The translations under genes were made by a program, and so were the position numbers. From Paracoccus fontiphilus (GTDB taxonomy: Bacteria > Pseudomonadota > Alphaproteobacteria > Rhodobacterales > Rhodobacteraceae): 64,000 nucleotides of DNA. Where the stretch lies: the NCBI RefSeq assembly GCF_017356265.1, contig NZ_JAFNAW010000001.1, positions 62,001 through 126,000 on the forward strand, in the 5' to 3' direction. Position 1 is the stretch's first letter; every line of letters starts with the position of its first letter. Below the pieces are notes generated by a model. The model did no database searches. It worked only from the letters and a program-made list of their open reading frames with translations, and was not told the origin of the DNA. Of the stretch, positions 7,090 to 15,043 are shown piece after piece.

Positions 7090-8201
7090 TACTGGGCATC
7101 CTTCATGTTGGCGTTGAGGTCATAGCCCGCCCAGGGGTCGGCATCCTTGCCGCCGCCGGCCGAGGCGTTCAGCGCAGCGGCCTTGCCCGGCTCGCCCTTC
7201 GGCGCCAGCTCGCGAAGCGCGTCGAGCGTCAGGCCGTTGGCCACGGCCTCGGTCAGCAGGTTGGCCTTGACCACCTTGTTGACCAGAACGGCCTTCTCGG
7301 CGTCTTCCTTGGCCTTCTGGTTGGCGATCTGGGCCGCGTGGGCCTCGGTCACGGGCTTCAGGGCCTCGGCCACCGCGTTGGCGATGGTGGTCGGGATGGC
7401 CTTCATGGTTTCCTCAAGGCCGTTCACCTTGGCGGAAAGCTCGGCCAGCGTCTTGTCGTCTGCCACAGCAGGCTCCTTTTCAGTTTGAGGCTTCCGCAGG
7501 CCGGAAAATGCCTCGACAAGGAAAGCTTTGAAGGCGTCCACCATCCCGGCGCGCTCACGCCGCTCCAGTGCGCCAAGGGCGCTCTCCGCTGCCCATGTCA
7601 GATCCCGGTCGGCCCATTCGACCGCCGAGTTGATCACCTCGACCTGCTGGCCGTTCACCAGCATCCCCACGCCTTGGTCAGGGGTCGCCGCGCCGTCCTC
7701 GTTGAGGAGGATCGCGTCATGGTCGAAGACGATGCCGCGGGCGATGCGCTCGTAGCCCTCGCCCTTGGAATTCTCGATGTTGGCCAGGAGGCCGGTCGAG
7801 GTGTGGATCGGGCCGCCGGCCTCGATCGCCGCCAGCACGGCCTTGCCGCCCTCCGACCGGTTCGCGACTTCCACGTCGATCACCTTGTCGAGCAGCACGC
7901 GGCCACCCTCGCGGCGCACGTTCTCGTTCCAGGCCCCGATGTAGCCGATGTTGATGCCCTCGGGGTCGGTCGCCGAGACGAACTTGCCGTTGACGGTCGG
8001 ATGGCCGAGGGGCGCAGGGGTGCGCTCAAGGCTGGCGAACGACGCCTCGATCTCCGTTGCCGGATAGAGGATACCGTTCATCACGACGTCATCGGGCAAG
8101 GTCGCGCTCGGGACGATCTTCAGGGTGCGCCCGTTGCGCACGACCTCTCTCACCGCAGCCGCGTTGGCGATGCTGCGGACGTTCACGCGCACTTGCGCCA
8201 T
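7089..8201 (-). CDS. DUF2213 prohead protease fused to scaffold-like coiled coil
   Basis: The 370-residue protein has two parts. Residues about 1-225 match the DUF2213 family, with LGHPTVNGKFVSATDPEG and a GPIHTSTGLLANIEN segment; the His and the Ser-Thr-Gly pattern resemble the active site of herpesvirus-like prohead proteases. Residues about 245-335 are a coiled coil (LAELSAKVNGLEETMKAIP onward, then AQIANQKAKEDAEKAVLVN), as in internal scaffolds. The fusion would build the procapsid and then digest itself. It sits between portal and decoration/capsid genes, the classic order. The catalytic assignment is inference. Confidence 0.8.
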   Translation of the reverse strand: MAQVRVNVRSIANAAAVREVVRNGRTLKIVPSATLPDDVVMNGILYPATEIEASFASLERTPAPLGHPTVNGKFVSATDPEGINIGYIGAWNENVRREGGRVLLDKVIDVEVANRSEGGKAVLAAIEAGGPIHTSTGLLANIENSKGEGYERIARGIVFDHDAILLNEDGAATPDQGVGMLVNGQQVEVINSAVEWADRDLTWAAESALGALERRERAGMVDAFKAFLVEAFSGLRKPQTEKEPAVADDKTLAELSAKVNGLEETMKAIPTTIANAVAEALKPVTEAHAAQIANQKAKEDAEKAVLVNKVVKANLLTEAVANGLTLDALRELAPKGEPGKAAALNASAGGGKDADPWAGYDLNANMKDAQ

Positions 8202-8203
8202 GG

Positions 8204-9529
8204 CTATTCGTCCTTTTTGTCGGGATCGTCAGGCGGGCCTTGCAGGTCGGCTTCGTCGTAGTAGGGCGCGGGCGCCTTCCCCTCGAAGCCGGCTTGCTCG
8301 CGGATCTCCGTAGCTGTGAAAGCCGGTTCATCCCGCTGCGTCTGGTTGATGCTGGCCATCTTGACGGCCCGGTCGATCTTCTCGCCGGGGCTCGCTTCGG
8401 TCAGGTCGGACCAGCCGACAAACCAGTCACGATCGGGCAGGACGCGGAACCGCACCAGCCGATCGGCCAAGGCCTTGATACGGGGCTTGGCGATGTTCTC
8501 GCGCCGCGCATTGCAGGTCCGGTCCCATTCGTCGGCGTCCTCGGTCGAGGCCCGCTCGCCCGTCTGCGACCCGATCAGGATCTTGGCGGGGATGCCGAGC
8601 GATGCCGCGAAGGACAGCAGTGGAATGCTGTGGAAATGCTCGGGGCTCGGCAGCGTGACGTTCAGCGTCTTGGCCTGCATGCCCTGCAGCATCAGCAGCT
8701 TGTCAAAGCCCTTCTGCCATTCCTCGACCTGGTCGTTCATCGCGTCGGCGACTTCGTCCTCGGGCACGCCCATGGCCCGTGCCATCTCGGCGATCTTGGC
8801 TTCCTTGTCGACCTCCAGCACGGGCGATGATTTGGCGTTCTTCCAGAAGCCTTCGCCGCCGGCGCCCTTCACCTTCTCCATGTCGAGGAGGTCGTTATAG
8901 CCCGGCTCCAAGTCCGATCGGGGCGCCACGGTGCCATCGGCCGACCAGATCAGCACCCGGTCGGGATGCACGGTGAACGACCGGCCCGCCGTGCCGCCGA
9001 TCGCCGCCTCGTTGAAGGTGAACGACTTGGGCTGCCCGTAAGCATCGCTGCTCGCATCGTCGATCCAATCGGCCACCGCGAGCTGGTTGCACCAGACCGG
9101 CACGGCCTCGACCAAACCCTCAAGCCCGCCCGGCACAACGCCGACTGGCTGGTCGAACGCCTTGCCGTCAGCGAACCGCAGGATCACCCCGGCATAGCCG
9201 CCGACAATGGCGCGGCGATCGGCCTCAGCCAGTGCCCGCCATAACCCGATCCTGCGGAAGTGCTTCGCGATCTCCGTTTCAGCCTTGGTGTTGCCCGCCT
9301 TCTCGGTTTCCCACAGGGCGGGGAAGTCCTGCCAGGTCTTGAGGACGGTCTTGTTGACCCCCGCCCGCGCGATGCTGTGGCGGCGATACATGCGCAGCGC
9401 ATCCTCGAACCGCACATCATCAGGCCAGCCGAAGTCCTTGGCGTGCTGGTGCTTCGTCTCCGGAAAGTATCCGGGGAGCAGCGCGTCGAGGCGGCGAGCC
9501 GCGTTGACGATCATGGCGATGGGGTTCAT
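8204..9529 (-). CDS. Portal protein, DUF1073 family
   Basis: The 441-residue protein contains DALRMYRRHSIARAGVNKTV, an RADRRAIVGGYAGVILRF-type strand-helix, HPDRVLIWSADG and SIPLLSFAASLGIPAKILIG with GERASTEDADEWDR, all typical of the DUF1073 portal family. The protein forms the dodecameric ring through which DNA is packaged. Databases often call this family anti-CBASS Acb1-like because some members carry an Acb1 domain at the C terminus; here the C terminus is a short acidic tail and no pair of HxT motifs is visible, so only the portal part is present. It overlaps the TerL gene by four bases. Confidence 0.88.
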   Translation of the reverse strand: MNPIAMIVNAARRLDALLPGYFPETKHQHAKDFGWPDDVRFEDALRMYRRHSIARAGVNKTVLKTWQDFPALWETEKAGNTKAETEIAKHFRRIGLWRALAEADRRAIVGGYAGVILRFADGKAFDQPVGVVPGGLEGLVEAVPVWCNQLAVADWIDDASSDAYGQPKSFTFNEAAIGGTAGRSFTVHPDRVLIWSADGTVAPRSDLEPGYNDLLDMEKVKGAGGEGFWKNAKSSPVLEVDKEAKIAEMARAMGVPEDEVADAMNDQVEEWQKGFDKLLMLQGMQAKTLNVTLPSPEHFHSIPLLSFAASLGIPAKILIGSQTGERASTEDADEWDRTCNARRENIAKPRIKALADRLVRFRVLPDRDWFVGWSDLTEASPGEKIDRAVKMASINQTQRDEPAFTATEIREQAGFEGKAPAPYYDEADLQGPPDDPDKKDE

Positions 9530-10935
9530 CGGCGGTGCTTTCTCAGGATCATGGCAACCTGCGGCGCGGCTTCGCGCGGCGCATTCGCCATCACGAAGGC
9601 GTCGGCCAGGTTCGGCGACGCGATGTCGCGCTTGCTCAGGTCTTTCTTGCTCTCGACCTTGACCCGGCCCGCGTTGTCGAAGTCGCGGCGGGGCGTGGCC
9701 AATTCGTCAATCAGTCGGTCGAGATGATCGCAGGCCGGGCTGATGCTGATCAGCTCGTGCGGCTCGTAGTGCATCTTCCGTTCGACCGCGTTGAAGGTGT
9801 TGCGAAAGCGGCGGGCCACGTCCCACCAGGTCTGCGCCTTCAGGTTGGCGTAGTAATCGCCATTGGCTGGCGACTGCGGGTCATCCGGATCGACCTTGTC
9901 ATCGGGATTGATGACACCATCGCTGGCATTGAAGCGGCGATAGGCGATGCTCACTCCAAACTCGGTGTTGAGCGCCTGGAAGTGCGCGCCAGCAAAGGCG
10001 CCCACGCCGATGCTGTCATAGTCGATCTCTGCGCCGGCCTCGCGCGCCTTCTTGTGGACCCGGCCTGCCGATTTCAGCAGTTCGTCTTCTTTGCCCTTCC
10101 ACTCCTCGACAAAGCTCGCCTCGATGCCTTCCATCAACACCTGGGCGTTCTTGTCGTTGCCGCTGTCGGCCACGTCGAAGCCGATCCGGCGGCCCGGACC
10201 CTTGGCGATGCCAAGGCGTTCGCAGGCGTTGAGCGCCGCCATGATCCAAGACCGCTTGATGACAACGGCGTCGTCATCTTCGCGCGGCTGGCCCAGGTAG
10301 ATATGGGCAAACTCCTCGGCGTCCTCGGCTTCCTTTGCTGCGATGATCCGCAGCATGGTTTCAGACAGGAACGGGTTTTCGCCGTAGTTGATGTGCCGCT
10401 TGATCGTGTCGGGCGGCGTGTTGACCACGAACCGGCGCCAGACAAAGTCCGTCACCAGGCGGGGGTTAAACAGGATCCAGACCTGCGAGCCCTCCTTTCG
10501 GATCGTCGGCTCCAGGATTTCCCACTGCTCGGCCGTGAGGTTGTGCGCTTCCTCCAGCCAGAGGATGTCGATACCCTCCAGCGACTTGATTTCGTCAATG
10601 TGCCGCCAGAGGCCGTAGAACAGGAACTCGCTGCCGGTGATGTTGTGCTTGATCGAGTTGTCGGTGATCGTGAACTGCGCCTGCAGCCCGAACCGCTCGA
10701 TCTGGATCTTCAGCAGCGTGTAGACCGACTCGGCGATCTTGTTCTGGAACTGCCGGGCGCACAGCACGCGGATCCGGCACTTGGTGGCGAGGAACACGGC
10801 CCATCCGGCCGCGTCCCATGATTTCGAGGATGCCCGGCCCCCATACAGCACGCGGTTGCGCGCGGGGGTCATCCAGAAGTTACGGAGCGCCGGGTTGAGG
10901 GTTGGCCCCTGCAAGGTCTGCATAGAAGTCGGCAA
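9526..10935 (-). CDS. Terminase large subunit (PBSX-type TerL)
   Basis: The 469-residue protein has the Walker A motif YGGRASSKS (residues 31-39), Walker B ILWLEEAH (about 124-131) and coupling motif WILFNPR, forming the packaging ATPase. The C-terminal RNase H-like nuclease is visible as GFDVADSGNDKN (Asp near 255), YDSIGVG and SPNLADAFVMA. It cuts and translocates DNA into the procapsid through the portal. The 55-base overlap with the TerS gene is large; a start at Met5 (10923) would shorten it slightly. Start therefore uncertain by four codons. Confidence 0.95.
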   Translation of the reverse strand: MPTSMQTLQGPTLNPALRNFWMTPARNRVLYGGRASSKSWDAAGWAVFLATKCRIRVLCARQFQNKIAESVYTLLKIQIERFGLQAQFTITDNSIKHNITGSEFLFYGLWRHIDEIKSLEGIDILWLEEAHNLTAEQWEILEPTIRKEGSQVWILFNPRLVTDFVWRRFVVNTPPDTIKRHINYGENPFLSETMLRIIAAKEAEDAEEFAHIYLGQPREDDDAVVIKRSWIMAALNACERLGIAKGPGRRIGFDVADSGNDKNAQVLMEGIEASFVEEWKGKEDELLKSAGRVHKKAREAGAEIDYDSIGVGAFAGAHFQALNTEFGVSIAYRRFNASDGVINPDDKVDPDDPQSPANGDYYANLKAQTWWDVARRFRNTFNAVERKMHYEPHELISISPACDHLDRLIDELATPRRDFDNAGRVKVESKKDLSKRDIASPNLADAFVMANAPREAAPQVAMILRKHRR

Positions 10936-11356
10936 GGGTCTTCACCTCCAGAGCCCCGCCGTCCTTCCCGGTCACCTCGCGTCGGTTGGTGAACGCCCCG
11001 CCCATTTCCTTCGCGGCCTGCTCCAGCAGGGACGACGCCAAGACCATGTTGCCTTGCGTCTCGGCCTTCTCGGCCATGCGCTGCAGCGCCCGCAGGCGCA
11101 CGGCGCGGTGGCTGATGCCGATCTTGCTGGTATCCTCCAGGAAGGCGTTGCGCGTCTCCTCGAAGATGCTGCGCCACTTCTGGCTCAGGTCTTTGCCCGC
11201 TCGCTTGGTCGGGTCGTAGGTCTCGACGGACTGTCGGGCGATGGTGATCTTGAACTCATCCTGCACAGCCTTGACCACGGTCGACGGGGCGTCGAAACAG
11301 GCCAGGGATTGAACGATGAAGGTCCGGATCTCGTTGTTCAGCTTGGCGCCTGCCAT
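10880..11356 (-). CDS. Terminase small subunit (DUF2280-type TerS)
   Basis: A 158-residue protein with an N-terminal helix-turn-helix-like region (IRTFIVQSLACFDAPSTVV, then IARQSVETYDPTKRAGKDL) and a helical core (RAVRLRALQRMAEKAETQG) followed by a flexible tail. This is the DUF2280 pattern found in small terminase subunits, which recognise the packaging site and stimulate TerL. It is immediately upstream of TerL and overlaps it. The pac or cos site would be expected nearby but cannot be located by eye. Confidence 0.88.
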   Translation of the reverse strand: MAGAKLNNEIRTFIVQSLACFDAPSTVVKAVQDEFKITIARQSVETYDPTKRAGKDLSQKWRSIFEETRNAFLEDTSKIGISHRAVRLRALQRMAEKAETQGNMVLASSLLEQAAKEMGGAFTNRREVTGKDGGALEVKTLADFYADLAGANPQPGAP

Positions 11357-11389
11357 AATCGTCGGGCTCTGTCAGAAGGAGAGGATGCT

Positions 11390-11632
11390 TTGGGCGAACT
11401 GCATGAAGCGAAGGGCGCAACGGTCTTCCTCGGCCCTGATTTGGAACATGGGCGCTTGCTCTCTCGCCGCGACACCCGCGACTTCACCAGCCTTTCGGAT
11501 GCTGTCACGTGGGCCTTGAAGGACATGCCGAGTTCAAGGCGGTGGGGATGTTACGTCCTGACCTCATCCGGCACTCGCTATGACTGGGACGACCTTGGCG
11601 AGCTGGACCTAACAACTGGGCGAGAAGACTAA
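11390..11632 (+). CDS. Unknown small acidic phage protein with TTG start, plus strand
   Basis: An 80-residue protein read from a TTG at 11390, preceded by AGAAGGAGAGG at 11374-11384. The sequence continues GELHEAKGATVFLGPDLEHG, with a short helix SLSDAVTWALKDMPSSRRWG and a terminal YVLTSSGTRYDWDDLGEL. The composition and the absence of rare codons suggest a real protein; the start codon is the main uncertainty. It is the third single plus-strand gene set against the minus-strand late genes, between TerS and the metallopeptidase, overlapping the latter by four bases. No family recognised. Confidence 0.55.
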   Translation: MGELHEAKGATVFLGPDLEHGRLLSRRDTRDFTSLSDAVTWALKDMPSSRRWGCYVLTSSGTRYDWDDLGELDLTTGRED

Positions 11633-12261
11633 GCCCTCAGGCACGTCCCGCAGCACTGCGCTATCTCGGCGGCGGCAATCTCTGGCCCGGCCTCGGCGGC
11701 CTCGATCAGCGCCCGAATGCCGGCGGCATCGGCCCCGTAGCGGCGCACCACGCCGATAAACTCCTCAACGTCATGGCCGCGCATGGTGAACACAGGCCTG
11801 CCGGTCTGCTTGCTGAACTTCGGCGCCCCGTATTCGTCGCGGTCCTGGGCGCAGTGGTAAAGCTCATGCTCGATCAGGGCGCAGGCCTCGGCATCAGACG
11901 CCTGCAGCCACCAGGAGGCATCGATGGTGATAATGAAGTCCGGCACCATGCCGAACCACTGCGTGACCTGCAGCGTCGCCTTGGCGCGGCCCCACTTGCC
12001 CATGGCGCCCTGAGGCTGCCCCGGCTCAGCCGTGCCGATCACCATCCGGCCCTTCTTGCTGTTGTCCACGTTGGTCCAGAGGAACCCAATCGCGGCCGAG
12101 CGCAGATGCTGGTGATCCGGGTTCTGCAGCGGGGCACCATCGGCGATGAAGGTTGCCTTGGCCCATTCTGCCAGGTCAGGCGCGGGGCCGAACCATGCCT
12201 CGAAACCCTCGACCTGCTCGGCTGGCGGCATGGGCCGGCGCAGCGTGTTGCGGTCGAGCAT
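11629..12261 (-). CDS. Putative phage zinc metallopeptidase (PhageMetallopep-like)
   Basis: A 210-residue protein starting at the ATG at 12261 (MLDRNTLRRPMPPAEQ); upstream codons to 12297 lack a ribosome binding site. The motif ACALIEHELYHC carries HELYH, an HExxH zinc-binding site with a catalytic Glu. A downstream GHDVEEFIGVVRRYG segment supplies candidate third-ligand residues. This layout matches a family of putative phage metallopeptidases encoded near the terminase. The substrate is unknown; roles in head maturation, host protein degradation or resistance are all open. It is followed by TerS on the same strand. Confidence 0.78.
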   Translation of the reverse strand: MLDRNTLRRPMPPAEQVEGFEAWFGPAPDLAEWAKATFIADGAPLQNPDHQHLRSAAIGFLWTNVDNSKKGRMVIGTAEPGQPQGAMGKWGRAKATLQVTQWFGMVPDFIITIDASWWLQASDAEACALIEHELYHCAQDRDEYGAPKFSKQTGRPVFTMRGHDVEEFIGVVRRYGADAAGIRALIEAAEAGPEIAAAEIAQCCGTCLRA

Positions 12262-12357
12262 GTCAGGGCCTCGTGAATTTCGGAGGGGGCCACGCACGGG
12301 AGGAGACCGGGGCCGCGCCCTCCCCGCTCGCAGCTCGTGGCGCGGCGGTTGGGAATG

Positions 12358-12480
12358 TCAGGCCCAGCAGAAGCAGAGTGGGCCGAAGTGCCACCAGCGA
12401 TATTCGCCATGGGCGTCGCGGGTGATCGTGGTGCCGAATGACCAGCAGCGCGGGTCGGTCGCGAAGGCGATGTGCGGCAT
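12358..12480 (-). CDS. Small phage peptide of 40 residues
   Basis: An ATG at 12480 opens a 40-residue frame, MPHIAFATDPRCWSFGTTIT, then RDAHGEYRWWHFGPLCFCWA. Trp, His and Cys are strikingly abundant (four Trp, three Cys, three His). The upstream part of the open frame reads through a terminator hairpin and looks non-coding, so this internal start is preferred. It is in line with the metallopeptidase gene on the same strand. Such short Trp/Cys-rich proteins are common in early-to-late phage junctions but have no known role. Confidence 0.45.
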   Translation of the reverse strand: MPHIAFATDPRCWSFGTTITRDAHGEYRWWHFGPLCFCWA

Positions 12481-12503
12481 GTTGGGGGTCCGGAAATGCA
12501 AAA

Positions 12504-12530
12504 CGCCCGCAAGCCTTTCAGCTTCGGGCG
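12504..12530 (-). terminator. Hairpin terminator in the early-to-late junction
   Basis: On the minus strand CGCCCGAAGC pairs with GCTTGCGGGCG (one bulged base) around a short loop and is followed by TTTTGC. It sits between the small early genes (12690 and up) and the packaging genes, a place where a phage late antiterminator would act. Confidence 0.6.
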
Positions 12531-12689
12531 CAATTCGGGTAGCTGCATTCGTCAAGCAAAACGGGCGCAAAGTCAACAGGTATCTTGCTGGCCCGTTTGC
12601 GCCCCTGCCAGTACGTCCGCAGGTCAAGGCTCTGCTGCGGGGCAGTCGGTCATTCTTCATTGGACCGTTTAAGAACGCCTGCCAAGCGG
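12531..12689. other. Non-coding stretch between terminator and unknown phage gene
   Basis: About 160 bases with no convincing frame on either strand. The upstream half of a frame through here (to 12771) lacks a ribosome binding site. It could hold a late promoter, but none with good consensus was seen. Confidence 0.4.
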
Positions 12690-13004
12690 TCAGTGATCTG
12701 TGTTCATCAGGTGCTTTCGCGCCCGCGCTTCCCAATCGTGCAACTCGCGTTGGAATTGATCTTCCACCCATAGTTGCGGGGTGGCGCTGCGTGTCTCAAT
12801 CTGTTTCCACGGATCGCAGGTCAGGTTGTGCCTGGTGACGTGATCGTCAAAGCGGCCCGAGGCTTGCCATTCCTCTGGTTCGCGCGATGCGGCTAGCGTG
12901 TCGGCCCGTCTCTGGATGCCGTCTAGGGTTCGCCCGCGCACGGTCAGGTTCAAGGCTTCGTGCAACAGGCTAGTGCAGGTTTCGCAGGCGGTGGTTTCAG
13001 GCAT
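12690..13004 (-). CDS. Unknown phage protein with N-terminal CxxC
   Basis: A 104-residue protein beginning MPETTACETCTSLLHEALNL. The N-terminal Cys-Glu-Thr-Cys pair and later His residues (FDDHVTRHNLTCDPW) could bind a metal ion. The remainder is helical and charged (LDGIQRRADTLAASREPEEW). It belongs to a run of small genes between the replication and packaging blocks, and precedes the terminator at 12530. Its sequence is typical of small conserved Rhodobacteraceae prophage proteins, without known function. Confidence 0.6.
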   Translation of the reverse strand: MPETTACETCTSLLHEALNLTVRGRTLDGIQRRADTLAASREPEEWQASGRFDDHVTRHNLTCDPWKQIETRSATPQLWVEDQFQRELHDWEARARKHLMNTDH

Positions 13005-13081
13005 GTTCTTTTCCTATACCCGTTCTCAATCGGCCGTTTTCTGATCGCCGGTATAACTGTTCAGGGCGACTTCTAGCGGGA

Positions 13082-13276
13082 TCACGGCGTCTCTTCTCTG
13101 ATTTGCTTGACCTTCCACCGACGATACCTTGCTTGCGCCTTGCGGATCGCCATGCGCGGAATGCTGTCATCAATGACCCAAACGTCACATTCCGCGTAGT
13201 CAGGATCATCAGGTGATCCTCCGTGCGACCAGGAGCCATCAGGAAAGCGGACGACAGTGATCTTCATGTTGGTCAT
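13082..13276 (-). CDS. Unknown small phage protein
   Basis: A 64-residue protein starting at the ATG at 13276 (MTNMKITVVRFPDGSWSHGG), which overlaps the preceding stop as ATGA. It has an N-terminal beta hairpin, an acidic stretch (SPDDPDYAECDVWVIDD) and a basic C-terminal helix (RKAQARYRRWKVKQIREE). The four-base coupling with the 38-residue gene upstream supports the start. No family recognised. Confidence 0.6.
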   Translation of the reverse strand: MTNMKITVVRFPDGSWSHGGSPDDPDYAECDVWVIDDSIPRMAIRKAQARYRRWKVKQIREETP

Positions 13277-13389
13277 TCTGACAAAGCCTTTCCTAGCACT
13301 ACCGCATCTTCGGCATCGGGAACCGGAAGCTCTACCTCGACCCACCGCCGCGCGGCTTCATCCTGGGGGTGCTTGGTCCCGTCGCTCAT
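13273..13389 (-). CDS. Small phage protein of 38 residues
   Basis: The frame MSDGTKHPQDEAARRWVEVE, then LPVPDAEDAVVLGKALSE, starts at the ATG at 13389 and is joined by ATGA overlaps to both neighbours (stop of the gene above at 13386-13388; start of the gene below at 13276). This tight coupling on both sides is the main evidence that so short a frame is translated. Function unknown. Confidence 0.55.
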   Translation of the reverse strand: MSDGTKHPQDEAARRWVEVELPVPDAEDAVVLGKALSE

Positions 13390-14219
13390 TCCTCTGCCCT
13401 CCAAGGCGTCATCACCGGCATCACATCCGTCAGCTCGATCCCGTGCAGGCACCCCCGAAGACTGGCCGCCAGGTGCAGCAGCGCGCCCCACCACTGCAGG
13501 TAGTTCTCCCGCTTGGCCCTGATCATGCGAGCCGTCCCGGTGTAGCTGACCGGGCAGACCTCGCCGGCCTTCACCCGCCGCTTGCGGTACTTGTCCCGCC
13601 ACTCCCAGATGCTGCCGGTGTTCTCCGTGGTCGCGGTGAAGATCGCCGCGCGCTTCTCCGGATCCCAGCCGCAGGGCTCCCACCCGCACGGCACGATGGC
13701 CAGCCGCTCGCCCTGCCCCCAGTCCGGCACGCTGCGAAGCCGCGCCAGCTCGGCCACCTGGGTTGCCATGCGCCGGCCACCGCAGCTTTCGGGTAGCGCC
13801 TCGACGTAGGACGCGATGATCTGCGCGTCCGCCGCCGGGTCGCTGGTACCGCCGCCGTCCACGGCCGTGCCGAGGATCGCCATCTGCATGCCGCGCCAGA
13901 GCGGGTCCACGCCCACGCGGTCGAACTCATGGGCGCCGTACTGGTCGAAGTCGATCTGCGCCTTCTCGGTCAGGAACGCCCATTCCAGCGCCTGCTGGAT
14001 CGACATGACGCGCGGGCCTGCCTGGTCAGAGCGGTCGGTCGTGCGGATCCGTGGCGCGTCGGTGGTGGCCTCGGGCTGAGGCTCGACCGCCGCCGCCCTG
14101 CGCCGCCCCTTCCGCGCGGGCTGCCGGAACTGCGACGGGCATACCGTAACCGGGTGCTTTTCGAGGTAAGCGTCGATCAGCGCGCGGTCTGGGTCGTTGA
14201 TGGGCTGGTGGATGCTCAT
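13386..14219 (-). CDS. Conserved phage protein of unknown function
   Basis: A 277-residue protein. Residues 1-70 are linker-like and basic (PARKGRRRAAAVEP); from about residue 71 a conserved-looking domain begins, MSIQQALEWAFLTEKAQIDF, with a DGGGTSDPAADAQIIASYV segment and a C-terminal NYLQWWGALLHLAASLRGCL helix. Similar proteins are common in Rhodobacteraceae prophages just before late genes. That position would suit a late regulator, but no DNA-binding motif is certain. It overlaps both neighbouring genes by four bases (ATGA), so it is part of one translationally coupled run. Confidence 0.65.
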   Translation of the reverse strand: MSIHQPINDPDRALIDAYLEKHPVTVCPSQFRQPARKGRRRAAAVEPQPEATTDAPRIRTTDRSDQAGPRVMSIQQALEWAFLTEKAQIDFDQYGAHEFDRVGVDPLWRGMQMAILGTAVDGGGTSDPAADAQIIASYVEALPESCGGRRMATQVAELARLRSVPDWGQGERLAIVPCGWEPCGWDPEKRAAIFTATTENTGSIWEWRDKYRKRRVKAGEVCPVSYTGTARMIRAKRENYLQWWGALLHLAASLRGCLHGIELTDVMPVMTPWRAEE

Positions 14220-14989
14220 GCGTCGGCCGTCTCCACGCGGTACCGCAGCGCGTTCAGCAGCCGCTGCTGGCCGTCGATGGTCGGCTTGCCGTTCGCGCCG
14301 ATCACGTCCTCGGTCAGGAACGACTTCCAGCGGGTCAGCGCGACGTCCGGCTCGACTTCGAGGAACGCCGCAGCCGCATCGATCTTGTTGCCGCCGGTCA
14401 GCAGCTCCACGAGGCGCAGGTCATCCTCCGGCGTGAAGGTCTTGGGCAGCCGCTCCAGGTGCTTGACGATCTGCCGCTCGGGCAGGGTCAGCTTGCCCCA
14501 GGGGCGGTCTTCGGCTTTCTGCTTGCGGGCCGCGGGCGCGGCTTGTGGTCTATCCGAAGACGGCAAGGCCGGTTGTGGCTCACCGGCGGGCGCTTCATGC
14601 ACATCAACGACCGAATCCTCGGCGTCGGCTTCGAGCGGCGGCAGCGCCTCGCCCGATCCGTCGCCCTCGACCTTAACCCATTCGCCAAGGTCAGCCTGCG
14701 CGGCGTTCTCGATCTCGATGCCGGACAGGTCCAACGGCAGGTCGGCCCCGCCGATCTCCACGGGCATGTCGGTTTCGTAGACGCCCGCGTCGCTGTCAGC
14801 CAGCCACTGCGCCTCGGCGATGCTCGTGTCGTAGACCGCATCCGAGACGAATACCCTGCGGCCGGTGGCCTCCTCGAACCGGCCGAGGGCGGCTGCCAGG
14901 TCGCGCATGGCTTCGGCTTCGAGGAGGATCGCATCGGCGCGCTCAACGATCTGCTGGCGGTTGGTGGGGCGGAGGAAGTGCATGGTCAT
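14216..14989 (-). CDS. Unknown phage protein with C-terminal helical domain
   Basis: A 257-residue protein. The N terminus (LRPTNRQQIVERADAILLEA) is helical, the middle (residues about 75-165) is acidic, proline- and alanine-rich and probably disordered, and the C terminus (LTLPERQIVKHLERLPKTFT, then IDGQQRLLNALRYRVE) is a compact helical, possibly winged-helix-like module. It lies between the replication initiator-like gene and the 277-residue gene. A role in replication or transcription is possible but cannot be shown. Start at 14989 is coupled to a 17-codon frame upstream. Confidence 0.6.
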   Translation of the reverse strand: MTMHFLRPTNRQQIVERADAILLEAEAMRDLAAALGRFEEATGRRVFVSDAVYDTSIAEAQWLADSDAGVYETDMPVEIGGADLPLDLSGIEIENAAQADLGEWVKVEGDGSGEALPPLEADAEDSVVDVHEAPAGEPQPALPSSDRPQAAPAARKQKAEDRPWGKLTLPERQIVKHLERLPKTFTPEDDLRLVELLTGGNKIDAAAAFLEVEPDVALTRWKSFLTEDVIGANGKPTIDGQQRLLNALRYRVETADA

Positions 14990-15039
14990 TGTGGGGTTCC
15001 TTTGGTCAGGCGGGGGTCAGGCTGTGGGGTGTGGGTCAT
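14986..15039 (-). CDS. Possible 17-codon coupling peptide
   Basis: The frame MTHTPQPDPRLTKGTPQ starts at 15039 and its stop overlaps the ATG at 14989 (ATGA). It is preceded by an even shorter ATG AGC GAA TGA frame that overlaps the stop of the gene above. It probably serves to pass ribosomes between the two larger genes rather than to make a functional peptide. Confidence 0.25.
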   Translation of the reverse strand: MTHTPQPDPRLTKGTPQ

Positions 15040-15043
15040 TCGC

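Noticed and set aside
8204-9529. Anti-CBASS (Acb1) function for the portal gene
   Set aside because: The family label is shared with Acb1 fusions, but the protein lacks the pair of HxT motifs and ends shortly after the portal fold.
12358-12771. The full 137-codon frame as one gene
   Set aside because: It reads through a terminator hairpin and has no ribosome binding site; only the last 40 codons after an internal ATG are plausible.
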